A stretch of 64,000 bases of DNA from Pseudomonas sp. IPO3778 (GCF_013386825.1 NZ_JACARC010000042.1:1-64000), one strand, 5' to 3'. Numbered from the stretch's first letter, positions 42,420 to 51,485 are shown. Numbers and translations are program-made. Notes: a model not told the origin generated them from the letters alone.

Positions 42420-43495
42420 TGTACGTAGCCGTCAAGGGTGGCGAACAGGCCATCGACAATGCCCACCGCCTGCTGGCGAAAAAACGCCGGGGCGATACGT
42501 CTATTCCTGAGCTGAGCGTGGAGCAGATCCGCGAGCAACTGCCGCTGGCGGTCGCCCGGGTGATGAGCGAGGGCTCTCTGTACGACACCGAACTGGCCGC
42601 GCTGGCGATCAAGCAAGCGGCGGGGGACCTGGTGGAAGCGATCTTCCTGCTGCGCGCCTACCGCACCACGTTGCCGCGCTTCAGCCCGAGCCTGCCGATC
42701 GATACCGCGCAGATGTCCCTGAGCCGGCGTTTGTCGGCCACGTTCAAGGACGTGCCGGGCGGGCAACTGCTGGGCCCGACCTTCGACTACACCCATCGTC
42801 TGCTGGACTTTGCACTGCTGGCCGAAGGTGAATACCCGGGCCCGCACACCACGCCGGACGCGACCCTCGAACCGTGTCCCCGGGTGCTCGGCTTGCTGGC
42901 CAAGGAAGGCCTGATCAAGAACGAATCCGACGACACCGGCAGCGTCGCCGACATCACCCGCGACCCCCTGGAATACCCGGCCAACCGTGCCCAGCGCCTG
43001 CAAGCCCTGGCCCGTGGCGATGAAGGTTTCCTGTTGGCCCTGGGGTATTCGACCCAACGCGGTTACGGCCGCAACCACCCGTTTGCCGGCGAGATTCGTA
43101 TCGGTGAGGTGGAGGTGTGGATCGACCCCGAGGAGCTGGGTTTCCCGGTCTGCCTGGGCAGCATCGAAGTCACCGAGTGCGAGATGGTCAACCAGTTCGT
43201 CGGTTCGGCCACCGAGCTGGCGCAGTTCACTCGCGGCTACGGCCTGGCGTTCGGGCATGCCGAGCGCAAGGCCATGGGCATGGCCCTGGTGGACCGCTCG
43301 CTACGTGCCAACGAGTTCAACGAAGAGATCGTCTCGCCGGCCCAGCAGGAAGAATTCGTGCTGTCTCACTGCGACAACGTCGAGGCGGCGGGCTTCGTGT
43401 CCCACCTCAAATTGCCTCACTACGTGGACTTCCAGTCCGAGCTGGAACTGATCCGCAAACTGCGCCAACCGGCCGAGGGCACCCGCCATGAATGA
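42419..43495 (+). CDS. phnI: C-P lyase core subunit PhnI
   Basis: Catalytic subunit (358 residues) with purine nucleosidase-like activity that displaces adenine from ATP with the phosphonate. YVAVKGGEQAIDNAHRLL at the start and the QRLQALARGDEGFLLALGYSTQRGYG region are conserved. It overlaps phnJ by 8 bases. Confidence 0.96.
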   Translation: MYVAVKGGEQAIDNAHRLLAKKRRGDTSIPELSVEQIREQLPLAVARVMSEGSLYDTELAALAIKQAAGDLVEAIFLLRAYRTTLPRFSPSLPIDTAQMSLSRRLSATFKDVPGGQLLGPTFDYTHRLLDFALLAEGEYPGPHTTPDATLEPCPRVLGLLAKEGLIKNESDDTGSVADITRDPLEYPANRAQRLQALARGDEGFLLALGYSTQRGYGRNHPFAGEIRIGEVEVWIDPEELGFPVCLGSIEVTECEMVNQFVGSATELAQFTRGYGLAFGHAERKAMGMALVDRSLRANEFNEEIVSPAQQEEFVLSHCDNVEAAGFVSHLKLPHYVDFQSELELIRKLRQPAEGTRHE

Positions 43496-44354
43496 CCTGA
43501 CTCAAACGCCTGCGCGTGACCCGGCGTACAACTTCGCCTACCTCGACGAGCAGACCAAACGCATGATCCGCCGCGCCTTGCTCAAGGCCGTGGCGATCCC
43601 GGGTTACCAGGTGCCGTTTGGTGGCCGCGAGATGCCGCTGCCTTACGGCTGGGGCACCGGCGGCATGCAACTGACCGCCGCGATCCTGGGGGCCGAGGAC
43701 GTGCTCAAGGTCATCGACCAGGGCGCCGACGACACCACCAACGCCGTGTCGATCCGCCGGTTTTTCGCGCGCACTGCCGGGGTTGCCACCACCGAAAGCA
43801 CCCCGGACGCCACGGTGATCCAGACCCGCCACCGCATCCCGGAGACCCCGTTGCAGGCCGACCAGATCATGGTTTACCAGGTGCCGATCCCGGAGCCGCT
43901 GCGCTTTATCGAACCTTCGGAAACCGAGACCCGCACCATGCACGCCCTGAATGATTACGGGGTGATGCACGTAAAACTCTACGAAGACATCGCCACCTTC
44001 GGCCATATCGCCACCAGCTACGCCTACCCGGTGATGGTGGACGAGCGCTACGTGATGGACCCGTCGCCGATCCCGAAATTCGACAACCCGAAACTCGACA
44101 TGAGCCCGGCGCTGATGCTGTTCGGCGCCGGTCGCGAAAAGCGCCTGTACGCCGTGCCGCCGTATACCCAGGTCACCAGCCTGGACTTTGAAGACCACCC
44201 GTTCGAAGTGCAGAAGTGGGAACACAGCTGCGCCATCTGCGGCAGCCATGAATCGTTTCTCGATGAGCTGATTCTGGATGATGCCGGCACCCAGAGTTTT
44301 GTGTGTTCCGACACCTGGTACTGCGCCCAACGGGTGAAGGAGAGTCACCAATGA
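43488..44354 (+). CDS. phnJ: Carbon-phosphorus lyase PhnJ (radical SAM)
   Basis: Radical SAM enzyme (288 residues) that breaks the C-P bond of ribose-bound phosphonate, releasing a hydrocarbon. The four key cysteines lie at 248, 251, 273 and 279 (SCAICGS, FVCSDTWYC), with the same 3, 22 and 6 spacing as in E. coli PhnJ (241, 244, 266, 272). Length is standard. It overlaps phnK. Confidence 0.97.
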   Translation: MNDLTQTPARDPAYNFAYLDEQTKRMIRRALLKAVAIPGYQVPFGGREMPLPYGWGTGGMQLTAAILGAEDVLKVIDQGADDTTNAVSIRRFFARTAGVATTESTPDATVIQTRHRIPETPLQADQIMVYQVPIPEPLRFIEPSETETRTMHALNDYGVMHVKLYEDIATFGHIATSYAYPVMVDERYVMDPSPIPKFDNPKLDMSPALMLFGAGREKRLYAVPPYTQVTSLDFEDHPFEVQKWEHSCAICGSHESFLDELILDDAGTQSFVCSDTWYCAQRVKESHQ

Positions 44355-45163
44355 TCCAGGCCCTGATGAAACAACAACCGGTGAGCGTGCCCGCCGAACC
44401 CTTGTTGCAAGTGCGTGACCTGTCGCTGCTGTACGGCCCGGAGAAGGGCTGCCAGGGCGTGAGCTTCGACCTGTACCCCGGCGAAGTGCTGGGAATTGTC
44501 GGCGAGTCGGGCTCGGGCAAATCCACCTTGCTCTCGTTGCTCAGCGGGCGTTTGCCGCCGCAGGCCGGGAACATCGGTTATCGCGGCAAGGACGGCGAAT
44601 GGCTGGATCTGTACAGCGCCAGCGAAGCTGAACGCCGCACCTTGCTGCGCACCGAGTGGGGCTTTGTCGAACAAAACCCACGGGACGGTTTGCGCATGGG
44701 CGTCTCGGCCGGCGCCAACATCGGCGAGCGCCTGATGGCCCAGGGCGTGCGCAATTATGAGCAACTGCGTGGCGCCGGGATCGACTGGCTGGGCCAGGTG
44801 GAAATCGACCCGCAACGCATCGACGACCTGCCACGCACCTTCTCCGGCGGCATGCAACAGCGCCTGCAGATCGCCCGCAACCTCGTCTCCAGCCCGCGCC
44901 TGGTGTTTATGGACGAGCCCACCGGCGGCCTGGACGTGTCGGTGCAAGCGCGCCTGCTCGACCTGTTGCGTGGCCTGGTGCGCGAGCTGGATTTGGCCGT
45001 AGTGATTGTGACCCACGACCTCGCTGTGGCGCGCCTGCTGGCCGACCGCCTGATGGTGATGCGTCGGTCCCGCGTGGTGGAAACCGGGCTGACGGACCAG
45101 ATCCTCGACGATCCACAGCACCCTTACTCTCAACTGCTGGTGTCTTCGGTATTGCAGCCATGA
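44351..45163 (+). CDS. phnK: C-P lyase ABC-type protein PhnK
   Basis: ABC ATPase-like protein (270 residues) that binds the PhnGHIJ core and drives a conformational change. Walker A GESGSGKSTLLSLL, signature FSGGMQQRLQIARNL, Walker B LVFMDEPTGGLDVSVQAR. The N-terminus has about 17 extra residues against E. coli PhnK. Overlaps phnJ (ATGA) and phnL. Confidence 0.96.
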   Translation: MIQALMKQQPVSVPAEPLLQVRDLSLLYGPEKGCQGVSFDLYPGEVLGIVGESGSGKSTLLSLLSGRLPPQAGNIGYRGKDGEWLDLYSASEAERRTLLRTEWGFVEQNPRDGLRMGVSAGANIGERLMAQGVRNYEQLRGAGIDWLGQVEIDPQRIDDLPRTFSGGMQQRLQIARNLVSSPRLVFMDEPTGGLDVSVQARLLDLLRGLVRELDLAVVIVTHDLAVARLLADRLMVMRRSRVVETGLTDQILDDPQHPYSQLLVSSVLQP

Positions 45164-45882
45164 TGAATGCCTTGATCGAGGTCCGTGACCTCTCGAAAAC
45201 CTTCACCTTGCACCAGCAGCACGGCGTGGTGCTGAACGTGTTGCGCGGGGTGGAGTTCAGCGTGAAAGGCGGTGAGTGCCTGGTGCTGCACGGCCAGTCC
45301 GGCGCCGGTAAAAGCACCTTGCTGCGCACCTTGTATGGCAATTACCTGCCGGCGGGCGGCAGCATCCGCGTGCAGCACCTCGGCGAGTGGCTGGAACTGG
45401 TCGGTGCCGAGCCCCGTGAAGTGTTGCAAGTGCGCCAACAGACCCTCGGCTATGTCAGCCAGTTTCTGCGGGTGATCCCGCGTGTGGCTTGCCTGGACGT
45501 GGTGATGGAGCCGGCCCTGGCGCGGGGCTGGTCCAGGGACCTGGCACGCTCCCGTGCCGAACTCTTGCTCAGCCGCCTGAACATTCCCCAGCGCCTGTGG
45601 CAGCTGGCGCCCGGCACGTTCTCCGGTGGCGAGCAACAGCGGGTCAACATCGCCCGGGGCTTCATGGTGGCCTGGCCGGTGATGTTGCTGGACGAACCCA
45701 CCGCGTCCCTCGACGACAGCAACCGCCAGGTGGTGCTGGAACTGATGAACGAAGCCAAGGCCGCCGGCGCTGCCTTGATCGGCATCTTCCACGACCGTGC
45801 CGCCCGCGAAGCGGTGGCCGACCGCCATTTCGACATGACCCCCGCGCCTGTTGCCCAAGAGGAATACGCCCATGCCCGCTGA
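45160..45882 (+). CDS. phnL: C-P lyase ABC-type protein PhnL
   Basis: ABC ATPase-like protein (240 residues) that pairs with PhnK on the lyase core. Walker A GQSGAGKSTLLRTL, signature FSGGEQQRVNIARGF, Walker B VMLLDEPTASLDD. It overlaps phnK by 4 bases and phnM by 11. Confidence 0.96.
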   Translation: MMNALIEVRDLSKTFTLHQQHGVVLNVLRGVEFSVKGGECLVLHGQSGAGKSTLLRTLYGNYLPAGGSIRVQHLGEWLELVGAEPREVLQVRQQTLGYVSQFLRVIPRVACLDVVMEPALARGWSRDLARSRAELLLSRLNIPQRLWQLAPGTFSGGEQQRVNIARGFMVAWPVMLLDEPTASLDDSNRQVVLELMNEAKAAGAALIGIFHDRAAREAVADRHFDMTPAPVAQEEYAHAR

Positions 45883-47020
45883 ACAGATCCTCAGTAATGC
45901 CCAGGTTGTCACCGCTGATCGTGTGTTTCTGGGGTCAGTGGTGCTGCGTGACGGGCTGATCGTCGACATCGCCGAAGGCCGCAGCCAATTGCCCCAGGCC
46001 CAGGACCTGGGCGGAGATTGCCTGCTGCCGGGCCTGGTGGAATTGCACACCGACAACCTGGAAAAACACATGACCCCACGCCCCGGCGTGGACTGGCCGT
46101 CCACCTCGGCGGTGCTCAGCCATGATGCGCAGATCATCGCGGCCGGCATCACCACGGTGTTCGATGCGGTGTCCATCGGCGATGTGAACCCCAAGGGCAA
46201 CCGCATGAAAAAACTGCCGGCGATGCTCGATGCCATCGCCGCGGCAGAAAGCGCCGGCCTGACCCGCGCCGAACACCACCTGCACCTGCGCTGCGAGCTG
46301 TGCCACCCGGACACGTTGAGCGTGTTCCGCGACCTGGTGGAAAACCCGCTGGTGCGCCTGGTGTCGGTGATGGACCATTCGCCGGGCCAGCGCCAGTTCG
46401 TGCTCGAATCCAAGTACCGTGAGTACTACATGGGCAAGTACCACTTGAACGACGAGACCATGGACGCGTTCGTCGTGCTGCAAATGGCCAATTCGAAGGC
46501 ATACAGCGACCGTTATCGTGCGGCGATCGTCGAGCATTGCCTGGAGCGCGGGCTGTCGGTGGCCAGCCATGACGATGCAACCCTGGCTCACGTCGAGGAG
46601 TCGGCGCGCTACGGCATGACCATCGCGGAGTTTCCCACGACCCTGGAAGCCGCGCGTGGTTGCCAGCAACTGAACATGAAAGTTCTGATGGGCGCGCCGA
46701 ACGTGGTGCGTGGTGGGTCCCACTCGGGTAATGTGGCCGCCGCCGGCCTGGCTGCCGAGGGATTGCTGGATATACTTTCCAGTGACTACTACCCGGCCAG
46801 CCTGCTGCAGGCGGCGTTCGTGCTGGCCGATCAACAAGACGGCGGTGATCTTTCCCGGGCGGTCAAGATGATCAGCCTGGCGCCGGCACAAGCGGCGGGC
46901 CTGAACGATCGCGGCGAAATCGCCGTGGGCCTGCGGGCCGACCTGGTGCAAGCGAAAAAAAGCCGCGACGGACTGCCCGTGGTCCAACAAGTCTGGCGAC
47001 AAGCGAAGAGGGTGTTTTGA
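45872..47020 (+). CDS. phnM: Ribose triphosphonate diphosphatase PhnM
   Basis: Amidohydrolase-fold enzyme (382 residues) that cleaves pyrophosphate from alkylphosphonate ribose triphosphate. Metal motif VELHTDNLEKHMTPRPGVDW, then later HHLHLRCEL, VMDHSPGQRQF, SHDDATLAHVEES and the active-site end SDYYPASLLQAAF are present. The ATG at 45872 lies inside phnL. Confidence 0.96.
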   Translation: MPAEQILSNAQVVTADRVFLGSVVLRDGLIVDIAEGRSQLPQAQDLGGDCLLPGLVELHTDNLEKHMTPRPGVDWPSTSAVLSHDAQIIAAGITTVFDAVSIGDVNPKGNRMKKLPAMLDAIAAAESAGLTRAEHHLHLRCELCHPDTLSVFRDLVENPLVRLVSVMDHSPGQRQFVLESKYREYYMGKYHLNDETMDAFVVLQMANSKAYSDRYRAAIVEHCLERGLSVASHDDATLAHVEESARYGMTIAEFPTTLEAARGCQQLNMKVLMGAPNVVRGGSHSGNVAAAGLAAEGLLDILSSDYYPASLLQAAFVLADQQDGGDLSRAVKMISLAPAQAAGLNDRGEIAVGLRADLVQAKKSRDGLPVVQQVWRQAKRVF

Positions 47021-47583
47021 TGGCAGGCAGGTTGATCTATCTCATCGGACCCTCGGGTTCGGGCAAGGACAGCCTGCTGGATGCCGCACGCCCGCGATTG
47101 GCCGAGCGTGGCTGCCGCATTGTGCGGCGTGTCATCACCCGCTCGGCGGAAGCGGTGGGCGAAGCGGCGCAGGGTGTGAGCCCGGCGCAGTTTGCCGCGC
47201 TGGAGGCCGAGGGCGCGTTTGCCCTCAGCTGGCACGCCAACGGCTTGTCCTATGGCATTCCCCGGGAGATTGATGAGTGGCTGGCGGCGGGGCACGACGT
47301 GCTGGTCAACGGCTCCCGTGGCCATCTGGCGCAGACCCGGCTGCTTTACCCGAACCTGCTGGTGGTGTTGCTGACCGTGGATCAGGCGGTGTTGCGCCAG
47401 CGCTTGCTGGCGCGGGGTCGTGAATCCCTGGCGGACATTGATCAGCGGCTGGCGCGCAATGCGCGGTTCGCTGAAGGCTTGAGCACTGCACCGGACGTGT
47501 TCCTGCTCGACAACTCCGGCCAACTGGAACACACGGTCGAGCGCCTGCTGCGCTGCCTCGACGGGCAATCCGCATGCGCCTGA
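47020..47583 (+). CDS. phnN: Ribose 1,5-bisphosphate phosphokinase PhnN
   Basis: Small kinase (187 residues) making PRPP from ribose 1,5-bisphosphate. P-loop GPSGSGKDSL is at about 9-18 and the guanylate-kinase-like ITRSAEAVGE region follows. The ATG at 47020 overlaps the phnM stop; a TTG one codon before is possible. Overlaps phnP by 10 bases. Confidence 0.95.
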   Translation: MAGRLIYLIGPSGSGKDSLLDAARPRLAERGCRIVRRVITRSAEAVGEAAQGVSPAQFAALEAEGAFALSWHANGLSYGIPREIDEWLAAGHDVLVNGSRGHLAQTRLLYPNLLVVLLTVDQAVLRQRLLARGRESLADIDQRLARNARFAEGLSTAPDVFLLDNSGQLEHTVERLLRCLDGQSACA

Positions 47584-48323
47584 CCTTGCTGGGCACCGGT
47601 GACGCGCGACAAGTCCCGGTGTATGGCTGCGAGTGCGCCGCCTGCGGTCTGGCCCGCAGCGACGAAAGCCTGCGGCGCCGCCCGTGCAGCGCGTTGATCG
47701 AGTGCGGCGACCAGCGCTGGTTGATCGACAGCGGCTTGCCCGACCTCACCGAACGCTTCCCGCCGCGCAGCTTCAACGGGATTTTCCAGACCCACTACCA
47801 CGCCGATCATGCCCAGGGCTTGCTGCATTTGCGCTGGGGCCAGGGCCTGGTGATTCCGGTGCATGGGCCGGTGGACGCGCAAGGGTTGTCCGACCTGTAC
47901 AAGCACCCTGGCATCCTGGATTTCAGCCAACCGTTTGCTGAGTTTGAAACCCGCCGGTTTGGCGAACTGAGCGTCACGGCGTTACCGCTGCTGCATTCCA
48001 AACCCACGTTGGGTTATCTGCTGGAAGGCGAAGGGCGACGCATCGCCTACCTCACCGACACCGTCGGCCTGCCTCCTGCTACCCGCGACTGGCTGCAACG
48101 CGAACCGCTGGACGTGCTGGTGCTCGACTGCTCCATGCCGCCCCAGCCGCAGGCGCCACGTAACCACAATGATTTGACGCTGGCGTTGCAGTGCATCGAG
48201 GAAGTCGGCGCCGAGTTGGGTGTGCTGACCCATGTAGGGCATACGCTGGATGCGTGGTTGATGCAGCATCGGCACGAGTTGCCGCGCAACGTCACCGTGG
48301 GCAGGGATGGCAGGGTGATTTAA
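47574..48323 (+). CDS. phnP: Phosphoribosyl cyclic phosphodiesterase PhnP
   Basis: Metallo-beta-lactamase-fold enzyme (249 residues) opening the 1,2-cyclic phosphate of ribose made by the C-P lyase. The metal motif is THYHADHAQGL. A zinc-type cysteine cluster near the start (YGCECAACGLAR) is typical for PhnP. It ends the operon; phnO (aminoalkylphosphonate acetyltransferase) is absent. A fragment similar to its codons for RNHNDLTLALQCIEE is repeated about 350 bases downstream. Confidence 0.95.
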   Translation: MRLTLLGTGDARQVPVYGCECAACGLARSDESLRRRPCSALIECGDQRWLIDSGLPDLTERFPPRSFNGIFQTHYHADHAQGLLHLRWGQGLVIPVHGPVDAQGLSDLYKHPGILDFSQPFAEFETRRFGELSVTALPLLHSKPTLGYLLEGEGRRIAYLTDTVGLPPATRDWLQREPLDVLVLDCSMPPQPQAPRNHNDLTLALQCIEEVGAELGVLTHVGHTLDAWLMQHRHELPRNVTVGRDGRVI

Positions 48324-48352
48324 CCCAACTCTTGAACTCGCCGCAGATCCAA

Positions 48353-48442
48353 TGTGGGAGCGGGCTTGCTCGTGAAGGCGGTGGATCAGTCAATAAATTT
48401 GTCGATTGACACTGCGCATTCGCGAGCGAGCCCGCTCCCACC
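48353..48442. repeat. REPIN
   Basis: TGTGGGAGCGGGCTTGCTCG mirrors CGAGCGAGCCCGCTCCCACC. It separates phnP from the phnP fragment. Confidence 0.83.
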
Positions 48443-48517
48443 TTAAGCCTTCATCGTTCTCAAAGCTTTATTCCAAACTGGACTGTCAGTGCTTTTCGCC
48501 CCTTTGGCGTAAGCCCA

Positions 48518-48575
48518 AGCGCACGAACCACAATGACCTGACGCTGGCGTTGCAGTGCATCGAGGAGACGGGTGA
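48518..48575 (+). pseudogene. Remnant of a second phnP 3' region
   Basis: The stretch reads TNHNDLTLALQCIEETGE, against RNHNDLTLALQCIEEVGA in intact PhnP (bases 48160-48215). The DNA is nearly identical over about 50 bases (ACGCTGGCGTTGCAGTGCAT is unchanged). The frame breaks on both sides. It abuts the end of the LysR gene. This is a leftover of a duplication or gene replacement, not an active gene. Confidence 0.8.
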
Positions 48576-48578
48576 GGA

Positions 48579-49457
48579 TCAGCGCACCACGCCCTCCACA
48601 AACTCGATAAACGCCCGGGCCTTGGCACTGACCATCCGGCCTGTAGGCAACACGGCCCATAAGTCCCGGGGCGGCAATTCCCAGTCGGTGAGGACGGCCT
48701 TGACCTCGCCACTGGCGATCTCCGGCATGAACATCCACTCGGCGGTCATCGCCACACCCTGGTGGGACAGCACTCCGGCACGGATGCCTTCGGAAGACGT
48801 GACGCGCAGGCGCCCGTGAGGGACCAAGGGGTATTGATGGGCACCCTGAGTGAAGGTCCAGCAGGTGTTTTCGCTCAAGCTATAGATCACCGCCTGGTGG
48901 TGCAGGAGGTCTGCCGGGGAGCGGGGTTCGCCATGGCGTTCAAAGTAAGCCGGGGTGCCGAAAATCCGGCAGGGGCTTTGGCCAATCTTGCGGGCCGTCA
49001 GGCCGGAGTCACCCAGGTGGCCGATGCGCAGGGCGACGTCGATCCCTTCTTCCACCAGATTGAGCAGGCGGTCGTCGAGTACGACGTCGACGTTCAGACC
49101 GGGGTGTTGCTCAAGGAACGGGCCCAGGTTGGGAATGATTTGCAAGCGGCAAAAGGTCACGCCCGCGCTGATGCGCAGGGTGCCCGACAGGCCGTTGCCG
49201 GCGCCCCGGGCTGCGTCGTCGGCCTCATTGGCTTCGTCGACCGCGCGTTTGGACTTTTCAAAAAACGCCAGGCCCGCCTCGGTGGGCGTCAGGCCCCGGG
49301 TGGAGCGCATCAGCAACCTGACCGCCAGTCGGGCCTCCAGTTGGGCAATGCCTTTGGACACGGCGGGCTGGCCAATGCCCATGCGTTTGGCAGCAGCGGA
49401 AAACGAGCCTGTCTCCACGACGTGGACGAAGGTTTCCATGGCGGTGAGGCGGTCCAT
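48579..49457 (-). CDS. LysR-family transcriptional regulator
   Basis: Regulator of 292 residues. N-terminal winged HTH (METFVHVVETGSFSAAAKRMGIGQPAVSKGIAQLE) and effector domain (about 88-290). It belongs to the CrgA-like type. The nearest possible target is the MFS exporter at 50289-51485, which HicAB now separates from it. Its 3' end lies 3 bases from the phnP remnant. Confidence 0.9.
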   Translation of the reverse strand: MDRLTAMETFVHVVETGSFSAAAKRMGIGQPAVSKGIAQLEARLAVRLLMRSTRGLTPTEAGLAFFEKSKRAVDEANEADDAARGAGNGLSGTLRISAGVTFCRLQIIPNLGPFLEQHPGLNVDVVLDDRLLNLVEEGIDVALRIGHLGDSGLTARKIGQSPCRIFGTPAYFERHGEPRSPADLLHHQAVIYSLSENTCWTFTQGAHQYPLVPHGRLRVTSSEGIRAGVLSHQGVAMTAEWMFMPEIASGEVKAVLTDWELPPRDLWAVLPTGRMVSAKARAFIEFVEGVVR

Positions 49458-49617
49458 CGGGGTGTCCTTTTGGCGGTGGCGTTTCGGGAATCATGGGGCC
49501 TTTGGGATAACGGGGGAAGTCAGTCGGTTGGCATAGAATTCATTCCCCAAGGGCATGAATGGATGGGTTTCCAACATCCGGTAAAACAGCCACCAGTCAG
49601 ACTGACGAATTCTGTGC

Positions 49618-49650
49618 TTGAGTAAAGATAACTCTAGGGTTACTTTTATT
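49618..49650 (+). promoter_or_regulatory. hicAB promoter with overlapping palindrome (operator)
   Basis: TTGAGT (49618-49623) and TACTTT (49641-49646) are 17 bases apart, a fair sigma-70 promoter. An imperfect 30-base palindrome (49621-49650, about 22 of 30 positions symmetrical, centred on TCTAGG) covers the spacer and -10, as expected for a HicB-type autorepressor. hicA starts 24 bases later. Confidence 0.6.
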
Positions 49651-49673
49651 CAGGCCGGAGCAAGGAGGCTGTG

Positions 49674-49862
49674 GTGCAAAGCAGGCTATTGATCAAAGAG
49701 CTGCAAGAGGCAGGTTGGGTGCTGGATCGGGTGACGGGCAGCCATCATCTTTTCACCCATCGCTATAACCCGTACACGATACCGGTGCCCCATCCCAAGA
49801 AGGATCTGCCCCTGGGCACCGTGCGAAGTATCAGGAAACGTGCCGGGCTGTTTTCGTTTTAG
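49674..49862 (+). CDS. hicA: HicA mRNA-interferase toxin
   Basis: Small toxin (62 residues) with a dsRBD-like fold. The catalytic histidine lies in RVTGSHHLFTHR, and VPHPKKDLPLGTVRSIRKRAGL is the family hallmark. Of two GTG codons, the one at 49674 has AAGGAGG at the proper 5-base distance. It precedes hicB, the usual order, and is flanked by an autoregulatory site. Confidence 0.93.
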   Translation: MQSRLLIKELQEAGWVLDRVTGSHHLFTHRYNPYTIPVPHPKKDLPLGTVRSIRKRAGLFSF

Positions 49863-49883
49863 GACGGTTTAAGGAGATTTTCC

Positions 49884-50288
49884 ATGCAATACCCAATCTG
49901 TATCGAATGGGGCGATGACTTTGTCGCCACCGGTATTCAGATCCCCGATATTCCGGGCGCTGTGACCGCCGGGGACAGCTTTGAAGAGGCGTACAACGCG
50001 GCCGTCGAGGTGGCGCACATCATGCTGCAGGAGATCGCGGCAGAAGGTCGGGTGATTCCGATGCCAACGTCGGTGGCCGCCCACCATGACAATGAGGAAT
50101 ACGCGGGGATGGGCTGGGGGATGCTGGAACTCGACATTTCGCCCTATCTGGGCAAGACCGAGAAGGTCAACGTGACCTTGCCCGGCTATGTGATCCAGCG
50201 TATCGACCGCTATGTGCGCGAGCACAAAGTAAAAAGCCGCTCGTCATTTCTGGCGGATGCGGCTTTGGAGAAGTTGGTGCGGTTGTAA
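49884..50288 (+). CDS. hicB: HicB antitoxin
   Basis: Antitoxin (134 residues) with the partly degraded RNase H-like domain (YPICIEWGDDFVATGIQIPDIPG, then DSFEEAYNAAVEVAHIML) and a C-terminal ribbon-helix-helix DNA-binding part (KVNVTLPGYVIQRIDRYVREHKVKSRSSFLADAALEKL). It neutralises HicA and should repress the pair. The stop abuts the convergent MFS gene with no gap. Confidence 0.93.
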   Translation: MQYPICIEWGDDFVATGIQIPDIPGAVTAGDSFEEAYNAAVEVAHIMLQEIAAEGRVIPMPTSVAAHHDNEEYAGMGWGMLELDISPYLGKTEKVNVTLPGYVIQRIDRYVREHKVKSRSSFLADAALEKLVRL

Positions 50289-51485
50289 CTAGGCGGTGGC
50301 CACCGCCCCTTGCCGCGATGCACTCAGGAACCGCAACAATGCCACCAGCGGGAAGGCGCTGCCCACCAGCATCACCCCCAGCCAGCCGCCGTGTTCGTAC
50401 ACGCTGCTGGCAATCGCCGAGCCGAAGGCGCCACCGATGAAGATGCTGGTCATGTACAGCGCGTTCAACCGGCTGCGGCTGTTGGCGTCGAGGGCGTAGA
50501 TGGCGCGTTGGCCGAGGACCATGTTCATCTGCACGCAGAAGTCCAGGACCACGCCGGTCACCGCCAGGCCGATCACGCTGTACAGCGGGTGTACGAAGGC
50601 CGGCAGAAAGCTCAGCGCGGCAAACAGCATCGCCAGCAGTGAAGCGCGGTGGGTGTGGCCGGCATCCGCCAGGCGCCCGGCAATGGGCGCGGCGATGGCG
50701 CCGAGGGCACCCACCAGGGCAAACAGGGCGATCTGGCTTTGGCTCAGGCCATGGTTGCGGGACAGTTCCAACGGGGCGGCGGTCCAGAACAGGCTAAAGG
50801 TGGCAAACATGCAACCCTGGTAAAACGCCCGCTGGCGCAGCACCGGCTGGCGGCGCAGCAAGGTGCCCAGGGAGCCGAGCAATTGGCCGTAGCTGGCGGC
50901 GTGATCCGGTTGGCGCTTGGGGATGGTCAGCATCAACACCACGCTGATAAATGCCATCAGTGCGGCGGCGGCCATGAACATGGCGCGCCAGCCGAAATGG
51001 TCAGCCACCACGCTGGACACTGGCCGTGCCAGCAGGATACCCAGCAGCAAACCGCCCATGATGCTGCCGACCACCCGGCCACGGGACTCAGCCGGCGCCA
51101 GGTGCGCCGCCAGGGGAATCAGGATTTGTACCGACACCGAACTGAAGCCGATCAGCAGCGACACCAGCAGGAACAGGTTCGGCTGTTCGGTGAAGGCTGC
51201 GCCCAGCAAACTGGCGATGGCCACCACGGTGGTGATGATCATCAGCCGGCGGTTTTCCAGCAGGTCGCCCAGCGGCACCAGGAAGAACAGGCCCAGGGCA
51301 TAGCCGATCTGGGTCAGGGACACGATCAGGCTGGCCATGGCCGGCGTGAGGCCGATGTCCGGGGCGATCAGCTCGATGATCGGTTGTGCGTAGTAGATGT
51401 TGGCGACGATGGCGCCGCAACAGAACGCAAACAGCATCACCATGCCTCGGGTCATGGTGCTTGTAGCGTGGGGCGTAGCGTTCAT
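50289..51485 (-). CDS. MFS transporter (probable exporter), paralogue
   Basis: Twelve-helix major facilitator (398 residues). It shares the VANIYYAQPIIELIAP start and general order with the protein at 34192-35409. The ATG at 51485 is used, with GAGAAC before it; the frame is open further upstream. The nearby LysR gene is a possible regulator, although hicAB sits between. Substrate unknown. Confidence 0.85.
   Translation of the reverse strand: MNATPHATSTMTRGMVMLFAFCCGAIVANIYYAQPIIELIAPDIGLTPAMASLIVSLTQIGYALGLFFLVPLGDLLENRRLMIITTVVAIASLLGAAFTEQPNLFLLVSLLIGFSSVSVQILIPLAAHLAPAESRGRVVGSIMGGLLLGILLARPVSSVVADHFGWRAMFMAAAALMAFISVVLMLTIPKRQPDHAASYGQLLGSLGTLLRRQPVLRQRAFYQGCMFATFSLFWTAAPLELSRNHGLSQSQIALFALVGALGAIAAPIAGRLADAGHTHRASLLAMLFAALSFLPAFVHPLYSVIGLAVTGVVLDFCVQMNMVLGQRAIYALDANSRSRLNALYMTSIFIGGAFGSAIASSVYEHGGWLGVMLVGSAFPLVALLRFLSASRQGAVATA

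Noticed and set aside
48406..48819. Forward open frame of 137 codons after phnP
   Set aside because: It mixes REPIN arm, the phnP remnant and the antisense of the LysR gene.
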